The position numbers and the translations under genes are program-made. This document shows positions 8,172-16,256 of a DNA stretch of 64,000 nucleotides, piece by piece. This DNA is from Aquamicrobium zhengzhouense. GTDB taxonomy: Bacteria; Pseudomonadota; Alphaproteobacteria; Rhizobiales; Rhizobiaceae. The DNA is taken from positions 1 to 64,000 of the forward strand of contig NZ_JADGMQ010000012.1 in assembly GCF_016124105.1 (NCBI RefSeq), in the 5' to 3' direction. The number at the start of each line of letters is the position of its first letter. Positions within the stretch are counted from its first letter, which is position 1. Below the pieces are notes generated by a model. That model was given only the letters and a program-made list of their open reading frames with translations, had not been told where the DNA came from and did no database searches.

Positions 8172-8196
8172 CATTAACCAACCATCAAGGTTAATG
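8172..8196. promoter_or_regulatory. Perfect 8-bp inverted repeat upstream of the cell-wall hydrolase
   Basis: CATTAACC (8172-8179) and GGTTAATG (8189-8196) are separated by nine bases, about 48 bases before the GTG start of the hydrolase. It has the symmetry of a dimeric regulator site. The half-site resembles the TTAACC part of CtrA boxes, but the spacing does not match TTAA-N7-TTAA. The regulator is unknown. Confidence 0.4.
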
Positions 8197-8243
8197 CGGC
8201 ACTTATTTTTCACGAGTTGCTGTTGCGTATTTGGAGAGTGTCG

Positions 8244-9422
8244 GTGTTGCGTAGACAGGCTAGGCGCGGACGTCCGCGTACCGAAACGCGAGCCTTTGCC
8301 ACCCCGCTATTGGTGGGCCTCGGGATCTGGATCGCGTCACCTACCAATCTTTCCTATCAGGATATGGCGAGTTATGTCGCTGGGCTCGAAAATGCGGGCG
8401 CGCGCTGGAATGGTTATGTCGAAGCGGCAGCTGCCGGGTCGGTTCACGCCGCCGAAATGCAATTTGTAGATTCCACAGTCACCGCGTCGATATCTGGTGC
8501 GGGCCTGAAGGCCCCGGGCGTCGGCACGGTTGCATTTCGCGCCAAGAATGTTGTCAGCGACATTCCGGACGAAGATCGTGTCACACGGAATGACAAACGT
8601 GGACGAGTGGTGCATGTCGCGCCGGTCGCTCCGCCAAAACCTTTCAGTGCCGGTTCCATCTTCGAGCGAACCAGCTCGCTCCTGAAGCCGACGCAGGAGC
8701 CACAGCTGGCAATGACATTTGTCGTTCCCGAGATTGCAGGTAAGGAAATCCAGATCGCGGCTGCTTTCCACGTTCGTGAAGACGAGACAGCAGCCCCCGG
8801 CGTTCCGTCCTTCCTTGCCGACCTCGTCAACAATGACAGGCCGGACATCCTGGCGACCGCTTATGCGCCAAGTGGACCCAACTATGCGAATGCATCGCCG
8901 TTCGCGAGCCTGCTCAAGGAAGAGGAAGATCCCTACGCGGGGCGCTATGTGCCGCCGGTAAGGGAGGGCGACCACGACTGGATGAAACATCCGCTGCCGG
9001 CGACTGTGTTCTCCGACAGCGAGCAAAAATGCCTTGCCGAAGGCATCTACTTCGAGTCGCGTGGTGAGGATGCGATCGGGCAGGCCGCAGTAGGTCAGGT
9101 GATTCTCAATCGCGTGCGAAATCCTGCCTATCCAGCGACGATCTGCGGAGTGGTTTACCAGAATAAAGACTGGCGCAACCGCTGCCAGTTCTCCTTCGCG
9201 TGCGAGGGGCGGAAGCTGAAGATCAACGATCGCCGCCATTATAAGATGGCACAGGAAGTCGCGATGGCTGTCACTGCTGGAAAGATCTTCCTGCCGGAGG
9301 TCGGCTCTGCGACCCATTATCACGCCACCTATGTCAAACCGGGCTGGGCAGGCACGATGGAAAAGATGAAGAAGATCGGCCTGCACATCTTCTATCGCAC
9401 CTATGGCGGCGGCTGGAGCTGA
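8244..9422 (+). CDS. SleB-type cell wall hydrolase
   Basis: A 392-residue protein counted from GTG 8244, which follows GGAG by seven bases; a TTG at 8217 would add nine residues. It has an N-terminal hydrophobic segment (TPLLVGLGIWIASPTNL), so it is exported or membrane-anchored. A long low-complexity middle follows. The C-terminal 130 residues are a Hydrolase_2/SleB catalytic domain: CLAEGIYFESRGED, with the catalytic Glu of the YFESRGE motif, then AVGQVILNRV, CGVVYQ, CQFSFACEG and ATHYHATYVKPGWA. Related proteins cleave the glycan strand of peptidoglycan. Alphaproteobacteria do not sporulate, so here it more likely serves cell-wall remodelling. It follows the der terminator and has its own promoter region with an inverted repeat. 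Confidence 0.88.
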   Translation: MLRRQARRGRPRTETRAFATPLLVGLGIWIASPTNLSYQDMASYVAGLENAGARWNGYVEAAAAGSVHAAEMQFVDSTVTASISGAGLKAPGVGTVAFRAKNVVSDIPDEDRVTRNDKRGRVVHVAPVAPPKPFSAGSIFERTSSLLKPTQEPQLAMTFVVPEIAGKEIQIAAAFHVREDETAAPGVPSFLADLVNNDRPDILATAYAPSGPNYANASPFASLLKEEEDPYAGRYVPPVREGDHDWMKHPLPATVFSDSEQKCLAEGIYFESRGEDAIGQAAVGQVILNRVRNPAYPATICGVVYQNKDWRNRCQFSFACEGRKLKINDRRHYKMAQEVAMAVTAGKIFLPEVGSATHYHATYVKPGWAGTMEKMKKIGLHIFYRTYGGGWS

Positions 9423-9539
9423 CGTTCTGGCGAGGATTCTGGTGATTCCGAGCCATTCCCAGCCTTGACGCATTGTCGCAGATGCCTAATCGGCTGATTT
9501 TATTAGGTGAATATGTGGCATGTATGGACCTGACCCCGG

Positions 9540-9568
9540 CTTGACTGGGGTGTAGGCCCTAACTATGT
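9540..9568 (+). promoter_or_regulatory. Rhizobial sigma-70 promoter for the atp operon
   Basis: CTTGAC at 9540-9545 and CTATGT at 9563-9568 with exactly 17 bases between. This is one mismatch from the rhizobial housekeeping consensus CTTGAC-N17-CTATAT. It lies 58 bases before the atpI ATG. Confidence 0.72.
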
Positions 9569-9625
9569 TGCGCGCGACTTTAAAAGCGGAGAGACGGAGA
9601 CGATCTGTCCGGGCAGGAGGTTGCG

Positions 9626-10027
9626 ATGGCCGGTTTCGACAGGCCTGAAGACAAGGGCAAAGCCCATCCTGACACGGCGGGAAATCCGGCTGTTCGTGAT
9701 GAGGACCTCGAGCGTCGTGGTCGCGATCTGGAAGCTGCGCTCGCAGCACGCCGTGCGGCTGACGAAGCAAAGGTAAAGGTATCGGCAGGTTCCCGCGATA
9801 TGGTGGGTTTCGGCCAGGCAATGAAGCTATCCAGCGAATTTATCGCGGGGGTGGTAGTCGGAGCCGGGATAGGTTGGCTGATCGATCAGATCGCGGGGAC
9901 ATCGCCGTGGGGTTTGATCGTATTCCTACTGCTCGGTTTCTGTGCAGGTGTGCTGAACGTACTTCGCGCGGCTGGCAAGATTGCAGAGCCGAAGCAGGGT
10001 GTGCTAGGCCGCAAGGAAAATGAATAG
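9626..10027 (+). CDS. atpI: ATP synthase protein I (AtpI)
   Basis: A 133-residue inner-membrane protein that assists assembly of the c-ring of the F0 sector. An unusually long charged N-terminal region (residues 1-60, rich in Arg, Glu and Ala) precedes two transmembrane helices (FIAGVVVGAGIGWLIDQI and GLIVFLLLGFCAGVLNVLR), the AtpI hairpin. It opens the F0 operon, preceded by AGGAGG a few bases before ATG and by a good promoter at 9540. The F1 genes (atpHAGDC) are not in the window, as usual in Rhizobiales where the two sectors are encoded apart. Confidence 0.92.
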   Translation: MAGFDRPEDKGKAHPDTAGNPAVRDEDLERRGRDLEAALAARRAADEAKVKVSAGSRDMVGFGQAMKLSSEFIAGVVVGAGIGWLIDQIAGTSPWGLIVFLLLGFCAGVLNVLRAAGKIAEPKQGVLGRKENE

Positions 10028-10063
10028 CGCCGCTGGCGCATGACGTAATCGAGGGGCTCGACA

Positions 10064-10813
10064 TTGGCCAACGATCCGATCCACCAGTTTCACATCTCGA
10101 AATTGATTCCGATTGAGGTTGGCGGGATCGATCTCTCGTTCACCAACTCGTCGCTCTTCATGGTTGCCACCGTGGCATCCGCTGCAGCGTTCCTCTATTT
10201 CACGACCACCAGCCGCAGCCTGGTTCCGGGCCGCGCGCAGTCAATGGCTGAGATGTCCTACGAATTCGTCGCAAATATGTTGCGCGATTCAGCCGGGACC
10301 GCCGGAATGCGCTTCTTCCCGCTGGTGTTCTCCCTGTTCATGTTTGTCTTGTTCGCAAACATGCTGGGAATGTTCCCTTACTTCTTCACGGTCACCAGCC
10401 AGATCATCGTCACCTTCTCGCTTGCGCTGGTGGTGATCGGGACTGTCGTTCTCTATGGCTTCTATAAGCATGGCCTCAAATTCCTCGGTCTTTTCGTGCC
10501 GAGTGGGGTGCCGGGCGCACTTGTGCCGCTGGTTGTTGCGATCGAAGTCATCTCGTTCCTGTCGCGTCCGGTGAGCCTCTCGGTTCGTCTGTTCGCCAGT
10601 ATGCTCGCCGGCCACATCACGCTGAAGGTCTTCGCAGGCTTCATCGTGTCGCTGGGCGCACTTGGACCTCTGGGTATTGCTACCGCTGTGCTGCCGCTCC
10701 TGATGACGGTTGCGCTTACGGGTCTGGAGTTCCTCATCTCGTTCATTCAGGCATATGTGTTTGCAATCCTCACCTGCATGTACCTGAACGACGCGGTTCA
10801 CCCGAACCACTGA
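10064..10813 (+). CDS. atpB: ATP synthase F0 subunit a
   Basis: A 249-residue membrane subunit that forms the proton half-channels facing the c-ring. It starts with TTG at 10064 after GAGGGG. At least five membrane helices can be seen. The essential arginine lies in the fourth of these, in [13 protein letters not shown] (about residues 170-182), and the last helix has the conserved [17 protein letters not shown]. It sits between atpI and atpE with short spacers, consistent with one transcript. Confidence 0.97.
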   Translation: MANDPIHQFHISKLIPIEVGGIDLSFTNSSLFMVATVASAAAFLYFTTTSRSLVPGRAQSMAEMSYEFVANMLRDSAGTAGMRFFPLVFSLFMFVLFANMLGMFPYFFTVTSQIIVTFSLALVVIGTVVLYGFYKHGLKFLGLFVPSGVPGALVPLVVAIEVISFLSRPVSLSVRLFASMLAGHITLKVFAGFIVSLGALGPLGIATAVLPLLMTVALTGLEFLISFIQAYVFAILTCMYLNDAVHPNH

Positions 10814-10880
10814 TCATACCTTTCACCGGCGGCCCCGCCGCCCGCAGAAACCGCAATCTGGAAATCAACAGGAGTTTGAC

Positions 10881-11108
10881 ATGGAAGCGGAAGCAGCACG
10901 TTACATCGGCGCAGGTCTTGCTTGCTTTGGCATGGCTGGTACGGCACTCGGCCTCGGCAACATCTTCGGTAGCTACCTCTCGGGCGCTCTGCGCAACCCG
11001 GCAGCTGCTGACGGCCAGTTCGGCCGCCTGATTTTCGGCTTCGCGGTGACTGAAGCTCTCGGCATCTTCTCGCTGCTGATTGCTCTGCTCCTGCTCTTCG
11101 CCGTCTAA
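10881..11108 (+). CDS. atpE: ATP synthase F0 subunit c
   Basis: A 75-residue hairpin of two membrane helices that forms the rotating c-ring. The first helix has the GxGxGxG-like packing motif (IGAGLACFGMAGTALGLG), the loop is RNPAA, and the second helix carries the proton-binding carboxylate at Glu58 (FAVTEALGIF). GGAG precedes the ATG. A glutamate at this position is usual for alphaproteobacteria; a sodium-type ligand set is not apparent. Confidence 0.97.
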   Translation: MEAEAARYIGAGLACFGMAGTALGLGNIFGSYLSGALRNPAAADGQFGRLIFGFAVTEALGIFSLLIALLLLFAV

Positions 11109-11175
11109 GACAAGAAGCCGAAACGGTCGGCTACGTAATACTGCGTGGCCGACTAAATTCTGACAGGGGAAGCCC

Positions 11176-11748
11176 ATGTTTGTGGCGCCTGCATTTGCGC
11201 AGGAATCGGGTAGCGACAACCAGCTGCAGACCGAGCTGGCAGTCGAGACTCACGAGGAAGGTGTATTTCCTCCGTTTGATTCCACACACTTCGCCTCACA
11301 GATCGTGTGGCTGGCGATCACGTTTGGTCTGTTCTACCTCTTCCTGAAGAAGGTAGTGGTTCCGCGTATCGGCGGGATCATCGAAAACCGTAATGGCCAG
11401 ATTGCGCAGGATCTTGAACAAGCTTCGCGCATGAAAGCTGAAGCGGATGCTGCCGTTGCTGCTTACGAGCAGGAACTTGCCGATGCCAAGGCCAAGGCGA
11501 ACGCGATTGGCCAGCAGGCCCGCGACGCCGCCAAGGCGGACGCCGAAGTCGAGCGCAAGAAGGTCGAGGCGGAGCTTGAAGCGAAGCTTGCTGGCGCTGA
11601 AGCTCGTATTGCTCTGATCAAGGATGAAGCCATGCGCGACGTCGGTCAGATCGCCGAGGGCGCAGCGTCTGCGATCGTTCAGCAGCTGGTTGGTGCGGAA
11701 GCAGATCAATCTGCCGTCGCTGCCGCCGTCAAGGCTGTGAGGAGCTAA
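11176..11748 (+). CDS. atpG: ATP synthase F0 subunit b'
   Basis: A 190-residue peripheral-stalk subunit, the divergent second b subunit of alphaproteobacteria and photosynthetic bacteria. A short exported-looking head ([15 protein letters not shown]) is followed by [16 protein letters not shown], then one membrane helix ([15 protein letters not shown]) and [15 protein letters not shown], the hallmark of b'. The rest is a long charged coiled coil. The ORF ends four bases before the b-subunit gene. The symbol atpG is the name used for b' in rhizobia; in other naming schemes it is atpF2 or atpX. Confidence 0.93.
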   Translation: MFVAPAFAQESGSDNQLQTELAVETHEEGVFPPFDSTHFASQIVWLAITFGLFYLFLKKVVVPRIGGIIENRNGQIAQDLEQASRMKAEADAAVAAYEQELADAKAKANAIGQQARDAAKADAEVERKKVEAELEAKLAGAEARIALIKDEAMRDVGQIAEGAASAIVQQLVGAEADQSAVAAAVKAVRS

Positions 11749-11752
11749 GATC

Positions 11753-12232
11753 ATGGACGCAACATTCTGGGCTACAGTTGGTCTCGTCCTGTTCCTTGCG
11801 CTTGTGATCTTCGCGGGCCTGCCCGCGATGGTCAACAAGGCACTCGACAGCCGTGCGGAGAAGATCCGCAATGAGCTGGAAGAGGCACGCAAGCTCCGTG
11901 AAGAAGCCACGAAGCTGCTGGCTCACTACCAGCAGAAGCGTAAGGAAGCCGAGCAGGAAGCTGCTGAGATCGTTTCCGCGGCCAAGCACGAGGCCGAGTC
12001 CCTGGTTACAGAAGCCAAGGCTCGCACCGAGGAGTACGTGACGCGACGTACCGCACTTGCCGAGCAAAAGATCGCTCAGGCTGAGCGCGATGCTGTCGCC
12101 GAAGTTCGCACCAGCGCAGTTGAGATTGCGGTTGCTGCGGCTGGGAAGCTCCTTGCTGACACCGTCGATAGCAAGGCTGACGACGCCCTGTTCAAGGCAG
12201 CCTTGTCTGACGTCAAGGCGCGCTTGAACTGA
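11753..12232 (+). CDS. atpF: ATP synthase F0 subunit b
   Basis: A 159-residue peripheral-stalk subunit. A short N-terminal membrane helix (FWATVGLVLFLALVIFAGLPAMV) leads into a long alanine- and glutamate-rich coiled coil (about residues 35-150). It pairs with b' to hold the F1 catalytic head still against the rotor. It is the last gene of the F0 operon; hairpins at 12251-12316 follow, at the start of an IS remnant. Confidence 0.95.
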   Translation: MDATFWATVGLVLFLALVIFAGLPAMVNKALDSRAEKIRNELEEARKLREEATKLLAHYQQKRKEAEQEAAEIVSAAKHEAESLVTEAKARTEEYVTRRTALAEQKIAQAERDAVAEVRTSAVEIAVAAAGKLLADTVDSKADDALFKAALSDVKARLN

Positions 12233-12250
12233 TCATCGATCCAAGACATG

Positions 12251-12316
12251 AAGAAGGCCGCCTCTGAGCGGCCTTCAGACTGCTGACAGACCCCTGGCGT
12301 AAGCTAGGGGTTTTTG
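12251..12316 (+). terminator. Left two-hairpin module (terminators) at the IS remnant end
   Basis: Two consecutive stem-loops. Hairpin A is GAAGGCCGC/GCGGCCTTC around CTCTGA (12254-12274). Hairpin B is ACCCCT/AGGGGT followed by TTTT (about 12289-12315). They are separated by CAGACTGCTGACAG. The order A, CAGACNNCTGACA, B recurs in inverted orientation at 12959-13024. Besides ending the atp operon transcript, this block is one arm of a long imperfect inverted repeat around the transposase remnant. Confidence 0.75.
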
Positions 12317-12328
12317 ATTCACTGGGGC

Positions 12329-12896
12329 ATGTTGAAGTAACCCAGCCCTGAACAGACCGCGCTCGAGATGGTGACGCTCGATGGTCTGGTTCCGAAGGAT
12401 CACCTGCTTCGCAAGATCGATGCGGTGATCGATTTTTCCTTCATTCACGATCGGGTCGAGGGGCTCTATTGCGCCGACAATGGCCGGCCAGCGCTTGACC
12501 CAACCTTGATGTTCAAGGCGCTGTTCATCGGCTACCTGCTTGGCATCCGCTCCGAGCGCCAGTTGATGCGCGAGATCGAGGTCAATGTCGCCTATCGCTG
12601 GTTTTTGCGCATGAAGCTGACAGATCGGGTGTTTGACGCCTCGACCCTGTCGCAGGTGCGCGAGGGCAAGCCAAAGGGCTTTTTCTACCTCGATCACCGC
12701 ACGGTTGATGGCCGCCATGCGCAAGGAAACGGTCGAGCGCTCCTTTGCCGATGCCAAACAGTTTCACGGACACCGCCATGCCCGGTTCCGAAGTCTGACC
12801 CGCGTCGCATGCCAGTGCCTGCTGGCAGCCGCCGCCCAAAACATCAAAAAGATCGCCCTGGCGCTCACCAAAGCACCAAAACCCGGCCTCGCCTGA
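12329..12896 (+). pseudogene. IS1182-family transposase remnant: nonsense codon and two internal deletions
   Basis: The N-terminal DUF772-type domain is clear (MVTLDGLVPKDHLLRKIDA, LYCADNGRPALDPTLMFKAL, FIGYLLGIRSERQLMREI, VNVAYRWFLRM). In-frame sequence upstream suggests an original ATG at 12329 reading M-L-K, then TAA at 12338 where Gln is likely, then PSPEQTALEM; that is a nonsense codon at position 4. After DASTLSQ (about 12654) the sequence jumps to VREGKPKGFFYLDHRTVDG, skipping the expected middle. After about 12718 it jumps again, out of frame, to MRKETVERSFADAKQFHGH and the typical C-terminal end AAAQNIKKIALAL, which closes at 12896. Most of the DDE catalytic core is gone, so it cannot encode an active transposase. 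The shift leaves the N-terminal frame open to 12925. Confidence 0.85.
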
Positions 12897-12958
12897 GGCC
12901 CAACCCCTCTGCCGACCAAAAGTAGCGAGACATTCCCGTCAAACATATCAGCCCAAAA

Positions 12959-13024
12959 ACAAAACCCCGCCGAAAAGGACGGGGTTTGTCAGTGGTCTGA
13001 GGCCGCCATGGGCGGCCTTTTTTG
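12959..13024 (+). terminator. Right two-hairpin module (terminators) at the IS remnant end
   Basis: Mirror image of the left module. Hairpin B' is AAACCCCG/CGGGGTTT (about 12962-12987), then TGTCAGTGGTCTG, then hairpin A' AGGCCGCC/GGGCGGCCT followed by a run of six Ts (13000-13024). Hairpin A' is a strong intrinsic terminator on the plus strand. On the minus strand hairpin B' with its T-run beyond could end the rnhB transcript. Confidence 0.78.
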
Positions 13025-13101
13025 TTGCTCTGCGTTTCGGGAAAACAGACGGTGCGCGGTCGGAAGTTGACACGTGATAATTTGAGCGGATTTGGTCCGG
13101 C

Positions 13102-13776
13102 TCAGGTCCCGGTGGGCTCGAGTTCACGCAGCCGGAACGGCGCAAACGACAGGCGGTGGAGCCGTACCATCGGGCCGGAACTGTCGATTGCCGCGCGATG
13201 GCGCGCGGTTGCATAGCCCATGTGAACTTCAAATCCATAGCGCGGGTCGTGATCGCCAACCCGACACATCATGCGGTCGCGGATGACCTTGGCGACAATC
13301 GATGCTGCGGCGATCGATTGGGAACGCTGGTCACCCTTGACGACCGCACGGCCAAGGCAGGGGAGGGCTGGCGGCACATCGCGTCCATCCGCCAGCACCA
13401 TCTTGGGTGGGGTACACAGGTTCGCGACGGACCTCCGCATTGCTTCCAGGCTTGCCTTGCGGATATCGCCGCAGTCGATTGAGTGCGCACACACGGATGA
13501 GAAGGAGACGGACACGGCGCGCGCAAGGATCTCGTCAAACACGGCGTTGCGTGCTGCGCTGTCCATCCGCTTCGAATCATCCAGCCCGTCCGGAATGTTG
13601 TCGGGATCGAGAATAACCGCGGCGGCGACTACCGGGCCTGCAAGCGGCCCTCGCCCGGCTTCGTCGGTTCCAGCGACAGGCCATAGCCCCTCGCGACGAG
13701 CGGAGTTCTCAAGGGAAAAATCCGGCCTCACAGGCAGGTCGAAAAGGGTCGGAGAATCGGAAGCTGATCGTGACAT
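13102..13776 (-). CDS. rnhB: Ribonuclease HII
   Basis: A 224-residue enzyme that cleaves RNA in RNA-DNA hybrids and removes misincorporated ribonucleotides. The catalytic set is visible: [17 protein letters not shown] (Asp and Glu), DDSKRMD, the Asp in [27 protein letters not shown], and the Asp in [11 protein letters not shown] start it at the ATG giving [13 protein letters not shown]; a TTG 13 codons upstream is less likely. An rnhB close to the F0 operon is common in rhizobia; here only the IS remnant separates them, and it is transcribed toward that element. Confidence 0.95.
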   Translation of the reverse strand: MSRSASDSPTLFDLPVRPDFSLENSARREGLWPVAGTDEAGRGPLAGPVVAAAVILDPDNIPDGLDDSKRMDSAARNAVFDEILARAVSVSFSSVCAHSIDCGDIRKASLEAMRRSVANLCTPPKMVLADGRDVPPALPCLGRAVVKGDQRSQSIAAASIVAKVIRDRMMCRVGDHDPRYGFEVHMGYATARHRAAIDSSGPMVRLHRLSFAPFRLRELEPTGT

Positions 13777-13922
13777 TGTGCGGCAATGTCTTGCATCCGC
13801 TCCGATTCTCCGCAAGTCCTTCCGTTTTCCAGGGGTGGGAGCGGAAGGTTATCCGCTGGAACGAGGACGGCGCGGCGGCCACCAGCGGAAATCAGGACGC
13901 TACGGCGATCAAAAGCGTCGAA

Positions 13923-15077
13923 TCAAAACAGCATGAGTTGCTCGCCGGGACCGCTCGGAGCCTTGAAAAGATCGGTACGCAGGCGGAGGCGCTCGGAATT
14001 GAGACCCAGCCGCTTGGCTGCGATTTCAAAACGACGGCCAATTTGCCAGGCATATGGCCCCGCACCCTTCATGCGCTTGCCCCACTCGGCATCGTAGTCC
14101 TTGCCGTCGCGCATCGAACGCACCAGCGACATGACGTGGCGATAGCGATCCGGATAGTTGCGCAGCAGCCAGTCCTTGAAAACCGGTGCCACCTCAAGTG
14201 GGAGGCGCAAGATGATGTAACCAGCTTCGCGGGCACCTGCCTGGTGGGCTGATTCGAGGATCCTCTCGATCTCCTGATCATTGAGCGCGGGGATCACCGG
14301 CCCGATCATCACCGACACCGGAATGCCTGCCTCATGAAGCGTTCGTATCGCCTCCAGGCGCTTGGGGGGCGTTGATGCGCGCGGCTCCATGACACGCGCC
14401 AGCTTGCGGTCAACGCTGGTGACGGACAGGGCCACCTTTGCGAGGCCCTTTTCGGCCATGCGGGAGAGGATATCGATGTCGCGGGTAACGAGCGCAGATT
14501 TGGTGACGATGCCGACGGGATGATTGTGCGCTTCGAGGACCTCCAGGACCTCGCGCATGATGCGCCACTGGCGCTCTATCGGCTGGTAGGGATCCGTGTT
14601 GGTGCCAATCGCGATGGTCTTCGGCTCATAGCCTTTTTTGGACAATTCGCGTTCCAGCAGGCGCGCGGCATCCGGCTTGGCAAAAAGCTTTGATTCGAAA
14701 TCGAGACCGGGTGACATGCCCATATAGGCGTGGGTCGGACGCGCGAAGCAGTAGACACAGCCATGTTCGCAGCCGCGATATGGATTGATCGAGCGATCGA
14801 AGGAAATGTCCAGCGAATCGTTGCGGGTAATGATGGTGCGCGGGCGTTCAACCTGTACCGTCGTCTTGAAAGGCGGCAGGTCTTCCAAAGTGTTCCAGCC
14901 ATCGTCGAATACGTGCCGGGTGACGGGCTCATAGCGGCCTGAAGGGTTCACCCCGGCTGCACGGCCGCGCCTGCGTTCGAAGCCGACACGAAGGCCACTG
15001 TCGTCGATCACGGAGTTGGCCGCAGCGGCGCCGCCCTGTGAGAAGGCGGCTGCATCTGCCTGTCGGATTGGTTCCAT
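13923..15077 (-). CDS. PA0069-family radical SAM protein
   Basis: A 384-residue radical SAM protein of the SplB-like PA0069 family. The [4Fe-4S] cluster motif is CEHGCVYC (C-x3-C-x2-C), in INPYRGCEHGCVYCFARPTHAY at about residues 95-116. The SAM-binding features IGTNTDPYQPIE, VTKSALVTRD and VSVMIGPVIPALND follow in the expected order. The C-terminal part is conserved but of unknown role. The reaction is not known; the similarity to spore photoproduct lyase suggests nucleic-acid chemistry, but this is inference. It lies upstream of rnhB on the same strand, with a 146-bp gap. Confidence 0.92.
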   Translation of the reverse strand: MEPIRQADAAAFSQGGAAAANSVIDDSGLRVGFERRRGRAAGVNPSGRYEPVTRHVFDDGWNTLEDLPPFKTTVQVERPRTIITRNDSLDISFDRSINPYRGCEHGCVYCFARPTHAYMGMSPGLDFESKLFAKPDAARLLERELSKKGYEPKTIAIGTNTDPYQPIERQWRIMREVLEVLEAHNHPVGIVTKSALVTRDIDILSRMAEKGLAKVALSVTSVDRKLARVMEPRASTPPKRLEAIRTLHEAGIPVSVMIGPVIPALNDQEIERILESAHQAGAREAGYIILRLPLEVAPVFKDWLLRNYPDRYRHVMSLVRSMRDGKDYDAEWGKRMKGAGPYAWQIGRRFEIAAKRLGLNSERLRLRTDLFKAPSGPGEQLMLF

Positions 15078-15204
15078 GAGAGGCTCCCGTGTCGCACAAC
15101 GACTCGTCTTGATGAAAAGATTCCTAATTTAAGGAGGAGAACAAAGCAAGAACTTTATGGCCAGGTGATGGCGCATGCTCCTCGTTTGGTCTATCTGCTG
15201 AACT

Positions 15205-15702
15205 ATGATTTCAGTGCTGATTGCGACCCAAAACGACGAGGAGGGCCTGGCGGGTACGCTGGCTGCCCTGGTATCTGCAGCAGTAGAGGGCGTAGTACGG
15301 GAAGTGATCGTCTGCGACGCTGGATCCGATGACGGGACTGAGCTTGTTGCGGATCATGCCGGCTGCGTTTTTCTGGCGAACGCAAGGTGGGTAGACGGGG
15401 TTCAGCTGGCGCGAAGTGCCTGGCTGTTGTTTCTGGAGCCGGGTGCGAGGCTGCTGCCGGACTGGATTGAGCCGGTCGTCACACATGTTGTTAGCCGAGG
15501 CGGCGCAGCCACCTTCACACGCGCTGAAGAGGCGAGGCTGACGTTTCTTCAACGCTTGCGGGCGAGGAGGCCGCTGGAGGAAGGCCTTCTGATGCCAAAG
15601 GCGGATTTCGTCTCAAGCAACTGCGATGCCGAGGCATTCCGAGGAAAGGGTGGCCTACGCAGGCTTGGAGCTCGGATTGTCCCTTCGAGCCCGCAAAACT
15701 AG
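15205..15702 (+). CDS. Short GT2-type glycosyltransferase-like protein
   Basis: A 165-residue protein with the start of a GT-A fold: SVLIATQNDEEGL, then EVIVCDAGSDDGT and LANARWVDG. It is short for a family 2 glycosyltransferase (usually 220 or more residues), and the acceptor side after about residue 110 is atypical. It may be a reduced enzyme or a nucleotide-sugar binding protein. Its stop overlaps the stop of the convergent moaB by four bases. Confidence 0.7.
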   Translation: MISVLIATQNDEEGLAGTLAALVSAAVEGVVREVIVCDAGSDDGTELVADHAGCVFLANARWVDGVQLARSAWLLFLEPGARLLPDWIEPVVTHVVSRGGAATFTRAEEARLTFLQRLRARRPLEEGLLMPKADFVSSNCDAEAFRGKGGLRRLGARIVPSSPQN

Positions 15703-16256
15703 GCGTATTTTCCACCACTGCGCTTCAGGTGTTCATCAAGCCTTGGCATGATTTCCACGAAGTTGCAGGGCATGTGACGATAGTCGAGCTGGGTTGCCAG
15801 GATCTGGTCCCACGCGTCACGACAGGCACCCGGCGAGCCAGGCAGGACGAAAACGAAGGTTGCGTTGAGCAAGCCTCCTGTCGCACGTGACTGGATCGTC
15901 GACGTTCCAATTTTCTCGTACGAGATGCGATGGAAGATGGCTGAAAAGCCGTCCATCTTCTTATCAAACATGGGCTCAAGCGCCTCTGGAGTGACGTCGC
16001 GCCCGGTAAAGCCGGTTCCACCGGTGGTGATGATGACGTCGATTGCCGGATCGTTCGACCACGCTGTGACCTTCTCGCGGATTGCTTCGATGTCATCTGT
16101 GACGATGTCGCGCGAGGCAAGGCGATGCCCGGCCTCCTCGATGCGCTGAGCAAGCGTGGAACCCGATCGGTCTTCATCCAGCGAGCGGGTGTCTGAGACG
16201 GTCAGAACGGCGATGCCAACCGGAATAAAGGGGCGGCTTTCATCGATGTTTGCCAT
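15699..16256 (-). CDS. moaB: Molybdenum cofactor biosynthesis protein B
   Basis: A 185-residue MoaB/Mog-fold protein that binds and adenylylates molybdopterin or stabilises it in cofactor synthesis. The fold motifs are present: AVLTVSDTRSLDEDRSG, the glycine-rich IITTGGTGFTGRDVTPEAL, and VFVLPGSPGACRDAWDQIL. Its start overlaps the end of ispE by 17 bases, so the two are probably co-transcribed and coupled even though the pathways are unrelated. No other molybdenum genes are in the window. Confidence 0.93.
   Translation of the reverse strand: MANIDESRPFIPVGIAVLTVSDTRSLDEDRSGSTLAQRIEEAGHRLASRDIVTDDIEAIREKVTAWSNDPAIDVIITTGGTGFTGRDVTPEALEPMFDKKMDGFSAIFHRISYEKIGTSTIQSRATGGLLNATFVFVLPGSPGACRDAWDQILATQLDYRHMPCNFVEIMPRLDEHLKRSGGKYA

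Larger units (their letters stand above)
12251..13024 (+). mobile_element. Degenerate IS1182-family element bounded by inverted two-hairpin repeats
   Basis: A roughly 770-bp region between atpF and rnhB containing a broken IS1182-family transposase and flanked by imperfect inverted repeats of about 43 bp (12251-12294 and the complement of 12981-13024). The core CAGACNNCTGACANACCCC matches at 16 of 19 positions between arms by hand alignment. A complete IS1182 element would be about twice as long, so this copy is internally deleted. Whether the hairpin arms are the true terminal repeats or pre-existing terminators at the insertion site cannot be settled here. Confidence 0.65.

Noticed and set aside
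8172..8196. A CtrA box
   Set aside because: Half-sites resemble TTAACC but the spacing is 13 between TTAA cores, not 7, and they are inverted rather than direct.
12368..12925. A single intact 185-residue transposase
   Set aside because: Only the first ~95 residues and a short piece match the family; the rest is out of frame because of the second internal deletion.
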